Assembly: GCA_020073565.1 (NCBI GenBank)
Contig: JAIQEY010000045.1
Location: forward strand, 1-45,269
DNA length: 45,269 nucleotides
Origin: Terriglobia bacterium
GTDB lineage: Bacteria; Acidobacteriota; Terriglobia; Terriglobales; Acidobacteriaceae
Reading direction: 5' to 3'
Positions within the stretch are counted from its first letter, which is position 1, and each line of letters starts with the position of its first letter. The notes beneath the pieces were generated by a model. That model did not search any database, had not been told where the DNA came from, and worked only from the letters and a program-made list of their open reading frames with translations. The translations under genes and the position numbers were made by a program. Below are positions 15,813 to 24,203 of this stretch, in pieces.

Positions 15813-17987
15813 TCAGCGGAAGTAGGCACTCAACACGTATTGCTGGAGCATTCTTTGGGTGTTGAAGAAAGAACCGTTTACGGCGATGGCATGCCGCATG
15901 ATGTCGATATAGCGATCTCCGCCTCCATAAAACATGGGAATAATCACGCGCTCCAGCTTGTCGTAGAGCGAGGCCGCGTCCCGCGCGCCGCTGCCGGCGT
16001 CCTCACGCAGGCGCTTCTCATCGCCAATCGCCCACCCAGTGACGCCTTCAATGAGTCCTTCCATCCACCAGCCATCGACTACGCTCAAGCTGGGAATGCC
16101 GTTCAGGGCGGCTTTCATTCCGCTCGTGCCGGATGCCTCAAGCGGCGGCTGAGGGGTATTGAGCCAAAGATCGACACCGGCCGTAATCAGCTTCGCGAGT
16201 GCCAAGTCGTAGTTCTGGAGAAAGGCGATGGTGATGCCGTGGTTCAACACTTCTTTCAGTTCCAGAATTCGACGGATGAGCCGCTTGCCTTCCTGGTCGC
16301 TGGGATGCGCCTTGCCCGCATAAATCAATTGCAGGCCGCCCGCTTCCGTAGCAATTTTCTTCAGCCGCTCAAGGTCCGTGAAGAGCAGGTCGGCTCGTTT
16401 GTAAGCGGTCACTCGGCGAGCAAATCCGATGGTGAAGACCCCAGGCTTCATCTCCAGTTTGTATTCCTCATCGATACGTGCCAACAGTTCCGTTTTCGCC
16501 CGGTTGTGCGCGTCCATGATTTCCGACTCAGGGATGCTCTCCGCATGCCGCAAACTGAAGTTGTCCTGGCGCCAGTCCGGAATATGGCGATCGTAAAGCG
16601 CTTGAAAATGCGGAGAAGTCCAAGTCGCGGCGTGGACCCCATTCGTGATCGCGTCGATATGGTAGCCCGCGAACATCATGCGCGATATTTCCCCGTGCCT
16701 CTTGGCCACTCCATTTACATAACGACTCATGTTCAGGCCCAGGTAAGTCATGTTGAGCATGGCTTGACCGCCCGAAAATGATTTCTTTTCTCCCGCCGGT
16801 TCATGCCGTCCGAAAACCTGGACCGCCATGGCCGGATCGAGAACGTCGGAAAGGTCTTCGCGATATCCCAGGGCAGTGCCTAAGGCGGACAAGGGGAACT
16901 GATCATGGCCGGCCGGCACTGGCGTATGGGTCGTGAAGATACATTGTTGCCGGACGGAAGCAAGATCGCTGATGTCAATGTGACTTCTTTTTGCCTCGCT
17001 GACCTCCTCCTGCAACAGTTCCAGCGTCAGCAGGCTGGCGTGGCCCTCGTTCATGTGAAACCGATCCAGCTGTTCGTAGCCGAGCGCGCGCAGCATGCGG
17101 ACTCCGCCGATGCCCAGGATCACCTCCTGACACAGTCGGTATCTCGAGTCGCCGCCATAAAGAACGGAGGTCAGCTTTCGATCCCATTCGCTGTTCTCGG
17201 GGATATCGGTATCGAGAAGATAGACGGGAACGGAGTACCCGCCGATGCCTTCGACTTGATACTTCCAGCAGCGCAGACCCACCTTCCGTCCCTCGATGGT
17301 GAGCGTGGTTCGGGCGGGCAGCTCCGCCAGGAACTGCTCCACCTTCCATTCGACAGGCTCTTCCCTCTGCCAGCCGGTGGCATCGAAGCACTGGTGAAAG
17401 TGTCCGGCACGATGCAGCAGCGAGATGGCTACCATCGGCACGTGGAGATCGGCCGCGGAGCGGATCGTATCGCCGGCGAGCACACCCAGCCCTCCACTGT
17501 AAGTGGGCATGGCCGACTCCAGTGCGATCTCCATGGAGAAGTAGGCGATTTTTCTGTCGCCCTGCAACGCACGCATCACGGCTGCTCCCAGGCAGCCCAT
17601 GCGACCTTTCAGAACGTAGTCGGTGGCACCTTGTTTCATTACGGCGACGGCAGCTTCCTCGCCGATGGTGCCGGAGACCACGATGAAGGGAATGGCCCGC
17701 CCTTGCTGCTGGAGCAATTGTAGCGCTCGGGGTCCGCTGAACTGTGGCAAAGCGTAGTCCGCCAGGATGATGTCCGGCAGTTTCTCAAGCTGCGCGAGGT
17801 AGTCGGCCTCGGTGTCCACCCGTTCCCAGACCGGGTCGAGGCCGCTGCGGCGCAGTTCATGCACCATCAGCTCAGCGTCGGTGGCACTGTCCTCGACGAT
17901 GAGGGCGTGCAAGCGCTGCCGGGCCGAAAGTGAACCGCCTGAACTATTGGGGCAGCCTTCGTCGTTTGCTGGCAGGACAGGAGTCAA
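15813..17987 (-). CDS. Receiver domain fused to alpha-glucan (glycogen/maltodextrin) phosphorylase, GT35
   Basis: One uninterrupted 724-residue frame joins two families. Residues 27-141 are a response-regulator receiver: acidic pocket E32-D33, acceptor D77 (ILADYALP), S105 (IVVSG) and K127 (YVLKGRM). From residue 145 a complete short-type alpha-glucan phosphorylase begins: KIAYFSMEIALESAMPTYSG, GGLGVLAGDT, then HMNEGHASLL, FTTHTPVPAGHD, AITNGVHAATW and EASGTSGMKAALNG, in which K625 should hold pyridoxal phosphate. The enzyme releases glucose-1-phosphate from alpha-1,4-glucans. The TTG start (17985-17987) is supported by AGGAGG seven bases upstream. It is the last gene of a kinase-receiver-phosphorylase unit, 38 bases after the receiver gene, so phosphorylation control of glucan breakdown is likely (inference). 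Confidence 0.92.
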   Translation of the reverse strand: MTPVLPANDEGCPNSSGGSLSARQRLHALIVEDSATDAELMVHELRRSGLDPVWERVDTEADYLAQLEKLPDIILADYALPQFSGPRALQLLQQQGRAIPFIVVSGTIGEEAAVAVMKQGATDYVLKGRMGCLGAAVMRALQGDRKIAYFSMEIALESAMPTYSGGLGVLAGDTIRSAADLHVPMVAISLLHRAGHFHQCFDATGWQREEPVEWKVEQFLAELPARTTLTIEGRKVGLRCWKYQVEGIGGYSVPVYLLDTDIPENSEWDRKLTSVLYGGDSRYRLCQEVILGIGGVRMLRALGYEQLDRFHMNEGHASLLTLELLQEEVSEAKRSHIDISDLASVRQQCIFTTHTPVPAGHDQFPLSALGTALGYREDLSDVLDPAMAVQVFGRHEPAGEKKSFSGGQAMLNMTYLGLNMSRYVNGVAKRHGEISRMMFAGYHIDAITNGVHAATWTSPHFQALYDRHIPDWRQDNFSLRHAESIPESEIMDAHNRAKTELLARIDEEYKLEMKPGVFTIGFARRVTAYKRADLLFTDLERLKKIATEAGGLQLIYAGKAHPSDQEGKRLIRRILELKEVLNHGITIAFLQNYDLALAKLITAGVDLWLNTPQPPLEASGTSGMKAALNGIPSLSVVDGWWMEGLIEGVTGWAIGDEKRLREDAGSGARDAASLYDKLERVIIPMFYGGGDRYIDIMRHAIAVNGSFFNTQRMLQQYVLSAYFR

Positions 17988-18025
17988 CTTCGAGCCTCCT
18001 TGCCGCTCGTGAGAGCCAAGCCGAA

Positions 18026-18511
18026 CTACTTCGCGACCGAAGCCGGTTCCGTCATGTGGGCCGCAGCATCGGGCACGGGAGGCTGGTTGATCACCAACCA
18101 GTACAGGCCCACGTTCTTCACCGTCTCGCGGAACTGGTCGAAGTCCACCGGCTTCTGAATGTAGCTGTTGGCACCGAGTCCGTAAGTGTTGACCAGGTCA
18201 CGCTCTTCCTTGGACGACGTCAGGATCACCACGGGGATGGTTTTAGTGCGCGGATCCCCCTTAAGCCGTTTGAGGACTTCCATCCCATCTATCTTGGGCA
18301 GCTTCAGGTCCAGCAAGATCAGCTTCAGTGGGCGCTCGCCGACGCGGCCGGCATGTGTGCCATTGCAGAACAGAAACTCCAGGGCCTCTTCGCCGTCGCG
18401 CGCAACGTGAATGTTGTTGGCAAGATTTTCTTTGCGCAGGGCGTGCAGGGTTAGCTCCACGTCATCCGGATTGTCTTCGACGAGCAGAATTTCGACTTGT
18501 CGAGTGGTCAT
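18026..18511 (-). CDS. Single-domain response regulator (Rcp1-like)
   Basis: A 161-residue stand-alone receiver with no output domain. The acidic pocket is E12-D13 (LLVEDNPDD), the acceptor D68 is in LILLDLKLPKIDGMEVL, and the T/S and K positions are in VVILTSSKEE and SYIQKPVDF. The insertion before the acceptor aspartate (FLFCNGTHAGRVGERPLK) is typical of the Rcp1 group, which pairs with phytochrome-like kinases. Its ATG overlaps the TGA of the upstream kinase gene as ATGA, so the two are translationally coupled and almost certainly partners. It may relay phosphate to other proteins, for example the REC-phosphorylase that follows. Confidence 0.93.
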   Translation of the reverse strand: MTTRQVEILLVEDNPDDVELTLHALRKENLANNIHVARDGEEALEFLFCNGTHAGRVGERPLKLILLDLKLPKIDGMEVLKRLKGDPRTKTIPVVILTSSKEERDLVNTYGLGANSYIQKPVDFDQFRETVKNVGLYWLVINQPPVPDAAAHMTEPASVAK

Positions 18512-20937
18512 GATGGATCTCCTACGATTGCCGCTTTGGTTTTGAGTTCGATTTTCTCGGAAGCTCCGAGAGTGAAATAAAAAGTTGCACCCTTGTCCAG
18601 TTCGGCTTCCGCCCAGATGCGGCCGCCGTGCTTCTGGACAATGCGCTGGACGGTGGCCAGGCCGACGCCCGTGCCTTCGAAATCTTCCGGACGGTGCAGA
18701 CGCTGGAACACGCCGAAGAGTTTGTCGGCATACTTCATGCTGAAGCCCACCCCGTTGTCGCGTACGAATACAACCGGAGTTCCTTCTTGATCCTTCTGTC
18801 CGACCTCAATGACAGCCTGACTGCGAGGCCGTGTGAACTTGACTGCGTTCGAGAGCAGGTTTTGGAAGACCTGCTTCATCAACGCGGGATCGCACTCCAC
18901 AAACGGTAGGCTGTCGATCTTCCACTCAACCTGGCGTCCCTCACATTCCGCCTTCAGGTCGTCGACCGCCTCGTTCACGACGGAATTCAGTCCGGTCACT
19001 TGAAGCCGCACTTCGTGGCGGCCGATCCGGCCGAGGTTCAGGAGGTCGTCCACCAACAACCCCATGCGGCGCGTGCCTTCCTGGATTCGTTGGAGATGGT
19101 GTTGGGCCTCAGGCTCGAGGCTGGAGCCGTATTCCTCGCTCAGAATCTTGGAGAACCCGCTGATGTGCCGCAGGGGAGCTCGCAAGTCATGAGAAACCGA
19201 GTAGGTGAATGCTTCCAGTTCCTTGTTGGCAGCTTCCAATTGAGCGGTGCGCTGCGTGACCCGCTGTTCCAGTTCATCGTTGAGCCGGCGAACTTCCTCC
19301 TCGGCCTGCTTGCGCTCAGTGACGTCGCGAGCGGCGGCAAAAACACCTTCGATCTCACCGTCTTCATTCTTGAACAGGGTTGCGTTGTAGAGGACTTCGG
19401 CTATGCTGCCCGAGCAATGGCGAATCGCCAATGGGTAATCCCGCACGGAACCACGGTCAAATACCTGCTCATAGCCTTGTCTTGCCTTTTCGGGCTGGGT
19501 GAAATAGTCGGAAAAGTCACTGCCGATCAGGCGCTCCCGAGAAGCACCGGTGGCCGCCTCGGTGGCCCGGTTCACGTCGGTGATCTTGCCTTCCCGGCTG
19601 ATGGTCACCAGCGGATCCAGGCTGGCCTCAAGCAGGCTGCGGGTGTAGAGCGAAGCCTGGCGCACCCTTTCCTCGGCCTGCTTGCGCTCGGTCACGTCGC
19701 GCACCACTTTGGAGAATCCGCGGAGTTTTCCAGACTCATCGCGCAGGGGAGCGATGACGAAATTAGCCCAAAACGCCGAACCGTTCTTGCGAACTCGCTG
19801 TCCCTGATCCTCAAAGCGCCCCAAGGAAATCGCCTTCTGCAATTCTTGGTTGGGCGTGCCGTTTTCACGGTCTTTCGCGGTGTAAAAGCAGGAGAAATGT
19901 TCGCCCAGGATTTCTTCCGCTCGATAGCCCTTAACGTTCTCTGCGCCAGCGTTCCAACTGACAACGCGGCCATCGGGATCGAGCATGTAAATGGCGTAGT
20001 CCCTAACGCCGTCGAGCAGCAAGCGAAATCTTTCCTCACTTGCGCTGCGCGCTTGCTCCATTTGCTCTCGCTCCCGCTGGGTACGATCAATCACAGATGC
20101 GGTCCAGGCCGTGAGGCCCGCCAACAGTACGATGGACAGCACGGTCATGATGGTGAGTCCCGTCCATTCCGAAACAAGGCCAGCCAATTCCCCCTTGTAT
20201 CGCAACCAGCCGATCACGAGGGGAGCGATGATTGCGGCCGAGACCAACCGGCGCGTCAACGTGCCACCCAGGGTCGCGCTTGCGACCAACGCTCCCAAAC
20301 CCGACTGCCTGCGGGCAAACATCAGCCCGAAGGCGAACAGAAACAGGGTGGACGCCGTCAGCGGAGAGATGTGGGTATGGGTGGTCGTCGGATCCAGAAC
20401 AAACTCCAGGATGCCAAACATGGAAGCGACGGCCGCTCCACAGGGCAAGGACTGCGCTAACCAACGGCCGAACCTCGTTTTGGCATCCAGGAGCAGGAGG
20501 CCAGGTCCAAGGCAGAGAAAGCTAAAGGCCGTGATCGGTGACATCAGGCCGGGACGCACGCTTCCCGGAATGTCTTCCGGGCCGGCGGCGAACAGCAGTC
20601 GATCAATGCCGAGGTCCCAGCCCCATATGCACTCCGTCAAGGAAAGCAGGCCCACCACGCTGGCCATAACGGCTGCGATCTGCGCGGCCAACTTCCAGCC
20701 CAAAGCAATGGGGGGCTGTTCCTTCCTCAGAAACCACAGCGAAAAGCCAATCAAAATAAAGCAAGCAGCGGTATTCGCCTTGACTGCAACCTGCCCAGGG
20801 AGAATGCTCTTCACAATCTGGATATGAAACATCCACCCCATCAGCACCCATAGCCCGAGGGCTACCGAGAACACACTACAGAAAGAAACGAACTGACCCA
20901 GCTTGCGCGAAACGCGAGGGTCCAACTGAGGCATCAT
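18508..20937 (-). CDS. Membrane PAS histidine kinase
   Basis: An 809-residue sensor kinase. Residues 15-285 hold about eight hydrophobic segments with no family I can name. Two PAS/PAC units follow (about 300-420 and 428-545): RFRLLLDGVRDYAIYMLDPD and LLEASLDPLVTISREGKITD, each ending in DVTERKQAEE. A coiled-coil leads to HisKA with phospho-accepting H583 in YSVSHDLRAPLRH. The ATPase domain has QNLLSNAVKFT (N box), VRDNGVGFSM (G1) and FEGTGVGLATV (G2). The kinase half is most like the Cph1/bacteriophytochrome class, matching its Rcp1-like partner. It has no GAF/PHY region, so it is not a phytochrome. It is the first gene of the unit ending in REC-phosphorylase; 215 bases upstream hold no gene and may carry its promoter. 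Confidence 0.92.
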   Translation of the reverse strand: MMPQLDPRVSRKLGQFVSFCSVFSVALGLWVLMGWMFHIQIVKSILPGQVAVKANTAACFILIGFSLWFLRKEQPPIALGWKLAAQIAAVMASVVGLLSLTECIWGWDLGIDRLLFAAGPEDIPGSVRPGLMSPITAFSFLCLGPGLLLLDAKTRFGRWLAQSLPCGAAVASMFGILEFVLDPTTTHTHISPLTASTLFLFAFGLMFARRQSGLGALVASATLGGTLTRRLVSAAIIAPLVIGWLRYKGELAGLVSEWTGLTIMTVLSIVLLAGLTAWTASVIDRTQREREQMEQARSASEERFRLLLDGVRDYAIYMLDPDGRVVSWNAGAENVKGYRAEEILGEHFSCFYTAKDRENGTPNQELQKAISLGRFEDQGQRVRKNGSAFWANFVIAPLRDESGKLRGFSKVVRDVTERKQAEERVRQASLYTRSLLEASLDPLVTISREGKITDVNRATEAATGASRERLIGSDFSDYFTQPEKARQGYEQVFDRGSVRDYPLAIRHCSGSIAEVLYNATLFKNEDGEIEGVFAAARDVTERKQAEEEVRRLNDELEQRVTQRTAQLEAANKELEAFTYSVSHDLRAPLRHISGFSKILSEEYGSSLEPEAQHHLQRIQEGTRRMGLLVDDLLNLGRIGRHEVRLQVTGLNSVVNEAVDDLKAECEGRQVEWKIDSLPFVECDPALMKQVFQNLLSNAVKFTRPRSQAVIEVGQKDQEGTPVVFVRDNGVGFSMKYADKLFGVFQRLHRPEDFEGTGVGLATVQRIVQKHGGRIWAEAELDKGATFYFTLGASEKIELKTKAAIVGDPS

Positions 20938-21152
20938 GAAATTTTCCCGGGCGGCTGCCAGTGATGGTCCAAAACGCCGGCAGCACGCCAGCAGGTCCAG
21001 TATGGAAGGGGGCAGTAGTTGGGGGGAAGGTTACGACGCTGCACGGAGGGCCCGGGCGTTCCCGAAATGGAGTTGCCGACCTATTCGAGGATTAACCGAC
21101 TCGGGTCCGCTTTCCCGACCCGCAACGTTCTCCATCAGCACCCGGAGCTGCC

Positions 21153-21512
21153 TTAACTCGGTTCACGGCCGGCGACCTCATCGGCGATTTGCTGCCGCTC
21201 CTCCGCAGTCAGGCCTACAAATTCAAATCCGGAGCGAAGGCTGGAAGTGTGGCGAATGATGGCGACCGAGTGGAGCGCGTGCTGCTGCAAGAGCAGGTCC
21301 ACCGAAACCGTTTCTCCGACATGCAGTGTGCCTTCCACCAAGGCACCCAGACCGCCTTCACTGATGTCCAGGCTGATGCCATGCGTCGTCTGGATGCCGC
21401 CCGGCTTGAGATGGCGGATCGTTAGCGGGACGCTAAACGGAGTCCGGGGGTATCGCTGGACATGCGCGTACGGGGGGACCACGCTTCTTACTGCGCGCAG
21501 CTCGGACAACAT
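21153..21512 (-). CDS. PilZ-domain protein
   Basis: A 119-residue single-domain protein. The start at ATG 21510-21512 is supported by AGAGGTG just upstream; the longer open frame to 21638 is not conserved-looking. The PilZ fold is seen from QRYPRTPFSVPLTI to the second motif D49-I-S51-E-G-G54. The family binds cyclic di-GMP through RxxxR and (D/N)xSxxG. Here the second motif is intact, but the first is R20-x2-R23 with Gln at the position four before R23, so binding may be weak or lost. It lies between a receiver gene and a membrane kinase gene on the same strand, hinting at cross-talk between phospho-relay and second-messenger signalling. Confidence 0.78.
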   Translation of the reverse strand: MLSELRAVRSVVPPYAHVQRYPRTPFSVPLTIRHLKPGGIQTTHGISLDISEGGLGALVEGTLHVGETVSVDLLLQQHALHSVAIIRHTSSLRSGFEFVGLTAEERQQIADEVAGREPS

Positions 21513-21728
21513 GGCACACCTCTTTCTTCGGCGAGGTCCTAGCCCATTTCGCTGTGTCCCAGCCGATTTGGCTCTCTCGCTGCCGGGACAGCCGACCGAG
21601 GACTCCCATGAGCCGATGGCGCAGGACCTCGCCCCCAAGAGTTGCTTGCTTCCATCGCTGCCCGTTACCCTCAGCTGTTCATCACCTTCAGGCTGGGGGC
21701 CGGCTTTGACGAACCTTCCGTGTATTTC

Positions 21729-22127
21729 TCACGACGGCATAACTGCTCGCTCTGCGGCTCTCGGCAAGGTGGCGCGAATTACCTGAAGCAACTCCGCGTT
21801 GTCTGCCGGCTTCTGAAAGAACGCAGTTGCACCCGCTGACAGAGCGAGTTGCTCGCTGCTTTGCGGGTCGCGCGCCGTCAGCACGATGACCGGGATGTTC
21901 GAGAGCTTGTCGTCGCGTTGCAGCCGGTCGAGGACGACAAAGCCGTCGCCTGCAGGCAATCCTAGATCCAGAATAATCAGGTCAGGATGCTCCTTGTACG
22001 CTAACGCGATCGCCGAGTAACCATCGACGGCATTCACGGTCTCGTAGCGGTTGGCACGCAAGCGCAATCTCAACGCCTGCCTCAAATCAGGATCGTCGTC
22101 CACGATCAGGATTTTTTGGGTTCCCAT
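21729..22127 (-). CDS. Single-domain response regulator (CheY-like)
   Basis: A 132-residue receiver: acidic pocket D10-D11-D12 (ILIVDDDPDLRQAL), acceptor D54 (LIILDLGLPAGDGFVVL), threonine in VIVLTARDP and lysine in AFFQKPADN. The ATG at 22125-22127 was chosen because the receiver fold begins right there and GGAGT lies about 10 bases upstream; the open frame to 22217 adds a low-complexity basic stretch. No DNA-binding or enzymatic output domain. It lies 58 bases downstream of a REC-kinase gene on the same strand, the likely phosphodonor. Confidence 0.9.
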   Translation of the reverse strand: MGTQKILIVDDDPDLRQALRLRLRANRYETVNAVDGYSAIALAYKEHPDLIILDLGLPAGDGFVVLDRLQRDDKLSNIPVIVLTARDPQSSEQLALSAGATAFFQKPADNAELLQVIRATLPRAAERAVMPS

Positions 22128-22185
22128 TTTTGAATACTCCATTTCTGCTGGTGGCACGTTCCTCGTTCGGCGTGCGCCCCCTTGC

Positions 22186-23754
22186 TTATTCGGAATTCTG
22201 TTTTGGCGTCTGGGCAAAGCGGGCCATTTCGGTCACGCGGTTGGCGACTTCCTGCACCTGCTCTTCCAGGGACTGGTTGCTCGCTGGATCCGGAAGGGTC
22301 ACAGCTGCCGCCGAAAGATCGAGCTCGGCGGTGTCCTTCACGCTCGCAATTTTCTCCAGTTGCTCGCGAGTGCGCGTTTTCATGATTTCGACGCGGGCCA
22401 AATCGGTCGACGCCACCACCAAGTAGGTTTGCTCCGACCCGGTGGTTGGCATCGCAGGCAGCACCAGATCCTTATCGAGGTACACGCAGCGCTGCAGGAT
22501 CTCCAGGCAGCGCTGGCAGGTGTCTTTCCAGTTACCGCGAGCGGACCTGGACCGCGGCCGCAGATCCACCCTAAGCAATACGATCGCCTCCCGCAGACAT
22601 CCCTGGTAGGTGATGACCGGGAACAGCAGCTTGGCCAGTGAATACAAGGGCAAAGTAAAGGAGAATGTGCTGCCTTGCCCAGGTTCGCTGGCGACCCACA
22701 TGCGACCTCCGTGGAGGCCCACCAGCTCTTTCGCAATGAACAGCCCGAGCCCCAGTCCCTTGCGGTTGTTATCGATCGCATTGGGGTCCTGATAGAGACG
22801 CTCAAAGATCAGCGCCTTGGCTTCCGGAACGATGCCACATCCGGTGTCGGCCACGGAGATGTACACGAAGCCGGGGTCGGCGGGTACGGAACAGGCTTGC
22901 ACGGTAACCGCGCCGCCGGCCGGCGTGAACTTGATGGCGTTGTCAATCAGGTTGATGAGCACCTCGAGGATGCGGTCGGGGTCGCCGTGAACAAAAGGAA
23001 GAGTAGTGTCGACTCCGACCTCCAATCCCACTCCCTTCTCATGGGCCGCGGCCTGCATCATGGCGACGGCGGCGTGAATCAGGTCGCCAATCGAGACACA
23101 GCGGGGCTCCACGCGAATCTTTCCCGACTCGGCCCGGCTGGCCTCAAGCAAGTCGCGCACCATGGCGCCCAGTTGGTTGACACTCTTGAGAATCGTTTTG
23201 AGGTGATCGCTCTGCTCCGGTGTGACTGCGCCCGCCAGGCCGTCGAGCAGGATGGTCACAAATTGGTGGATGCAGGTGAGCGGCGTACGCAGTTCGTGCG
23301 AAACATGAGACAGGAACTGGTTCTTGAACTCCAGTTGCTGCTTCCGGCTCATATCCAGCGAACGCAAGAGCGCCTGCCGTTCCACTGCGTAGCGCATCGC
23401 TCGATCCAGGCCAGCGCTGGTGAGCGTGTTCTTCAGCAGGTAATCTTGCACCCCCTGGTGCAGGGCCTTCATGGCCAAGCCGACATCGTCCTGTCCGGAG
23501 AGGATGACGATCGGCACGCCGGGCGCTTTGTCCAGCACCTTGCGAAATGTCTCCGCTCCCTGGCTGTCCGGGAGATTCAGGTCGAGCAAGACGACCGACG
23601 GCCGTTGCTGGCCGAGCGATGCAAGCCCGTCCGACAACCGGTCCACGCAGTTCACGTCCACCGGAGACTGGCCCTCGACCAGGCGCAGGCGAACCAGGTC
23701 CGCATCTCCGGGGTTGTCCTCGATCAGCAAGACATGGGTGGCTTGATCGTTCAT
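22186..23754 (-). CDS. Receiver-histidine kinase with extra C-terminal domain
   Basis: A 522-residue soluble protein with an N-terminal receiver (acceptor D58 in VVLLDLNLPD, lysine in YLLKNTL) followed by HisKA with H153 (FLSHVSHELRTPL) and an ATPase domain (INLIDNAIKFT, DTGCGI, KGLGLGLFIAKEL). Being REC-first, it may receive phosphate from another kinase and then regulate its own kinase part. After the ATPase ends (GSTFSFTLPLYSL, near 365) there is about 150 residues of extra sequence; part of it (RCVYLDKDLVLPAM, VVASTDLARVEIM) vaguely resembles a GGDEF-type fold without the active-site motif. Start ATG 23752-23754, overlapping the upstream receiver stop as ATGA. Confidence 0.88.
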   Translation of the reverse strand: MNDQATHVLLIEDNPGDADLVRLRLVEGQSPVDVNCVDRLSDGLASLGQQRPSVVLLDLNLPDSQGAETFRKVLDKAPGVPIVILSGQDDVGLAMKALHQGVQDYLLKNTLTSAGLDRAMRYAVERQALLRSLDMSRKQQLEFKNQFLSHVSHELRTPLTCIHQFVTILLDGLAGAVTPEQSDHLKTILKSVNQLGAMVRDLLEASRAESGKIRVEPRCVSIGDLIHAAVAMMQAAAHEKGVGLEVGVDTTLPFVHGDPDRILEVLINLIDNAIKFTPAGGAVTVQACSVPADPGFVYISVADTGCGIVPEAKALIFERLYQDPNAIDNNRKGLGLGLFIAKELVGLHGGRMWVASEPGQGSTFSFTLPLYSLAKLLFPVITYQGCLREAIVLLRVDLRPRSRSARGNWKDTCQRCLEILQRCVYLDKDLVLPAMPTTGSEQTYLVVASTDLARVEIMKTRTREQLEKIASVKDTAELDLSAAAVTLPDPASNQSLEEQVQEVANRVTEMARFAQTPKQNSE

Positions 23755-24203
23755 CGTTTCTCCTTCTGGGGCAGGCTGGCGAAGCCCAGCCAAAAGTCCG
23801 CCATGGATTGGACCACCGCCAGGAATTCGGGAAGATTGCCGGGCTTCCGCAGATAGCAGTTGGCGCCCAGTTCGTAACTGCGGGAGATGTCGGAATTGGC
23901 CTGGGAGGTGGTGAAAATCACGATCGGAATCCTCGCCAGAGCGGGGTCTGCCTTGACCTCCGAAAGCACCTCGCGTCCGTCCTTGCGCGGCAGGTTCAGG
24001 TCGAGCACCACCAGGTCCGTGGCCGGCGCCTCTTCATATTTGCCAAGGCGGCGCAAGAAGGAAATGGCCTCCGCACCGTCGCTGACCACGTTCACGTGGA
24101 ATCGTCGTTTACTCTGGGTCAGGGCTTCGCTCATCAGATCGATATCGGCAGGATTGTCGTCGACCAACAAGACTTCAGCCGCGGTTTTCATCGGTATGAG
24201 CAT
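23751..24203 (-). CDS. Single-domain response regulator (Rcp1-like)
   Basis: A 150-residue receiver: V-D15-D16-N pocket, acceptor D68 (LVVLDLNLPRKDGREVL), threonine in VIFTTSQAN and lysine in CYLRKPGNL. The start at 24201-24203 was taken because GGGAGA lies six bases upstream; ATG 24189-24191 is the alternative. It overlaps the 3' end of the upstream REC-kinase gene by 29 bases, and its own stop overlaps the next REC-kinase start by 4 bases. So kinase, receiver and kinase are tightly coupled and probably form one relay. Confidence 0.92.
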   Translation of the reverse strand: MLIPMKTAAEVLLVDDNPADIDLMSEALTQSKRRFHVNVVSDGAEAISFLRRLGKYEEAPATDLVVLDLNLPRKDGREVLSEVKADPALARIPIVIFTTSQANSDISRSYELGANCYLRKPGNLPEFLAVVQSMADFWLGFASLPQKEKR

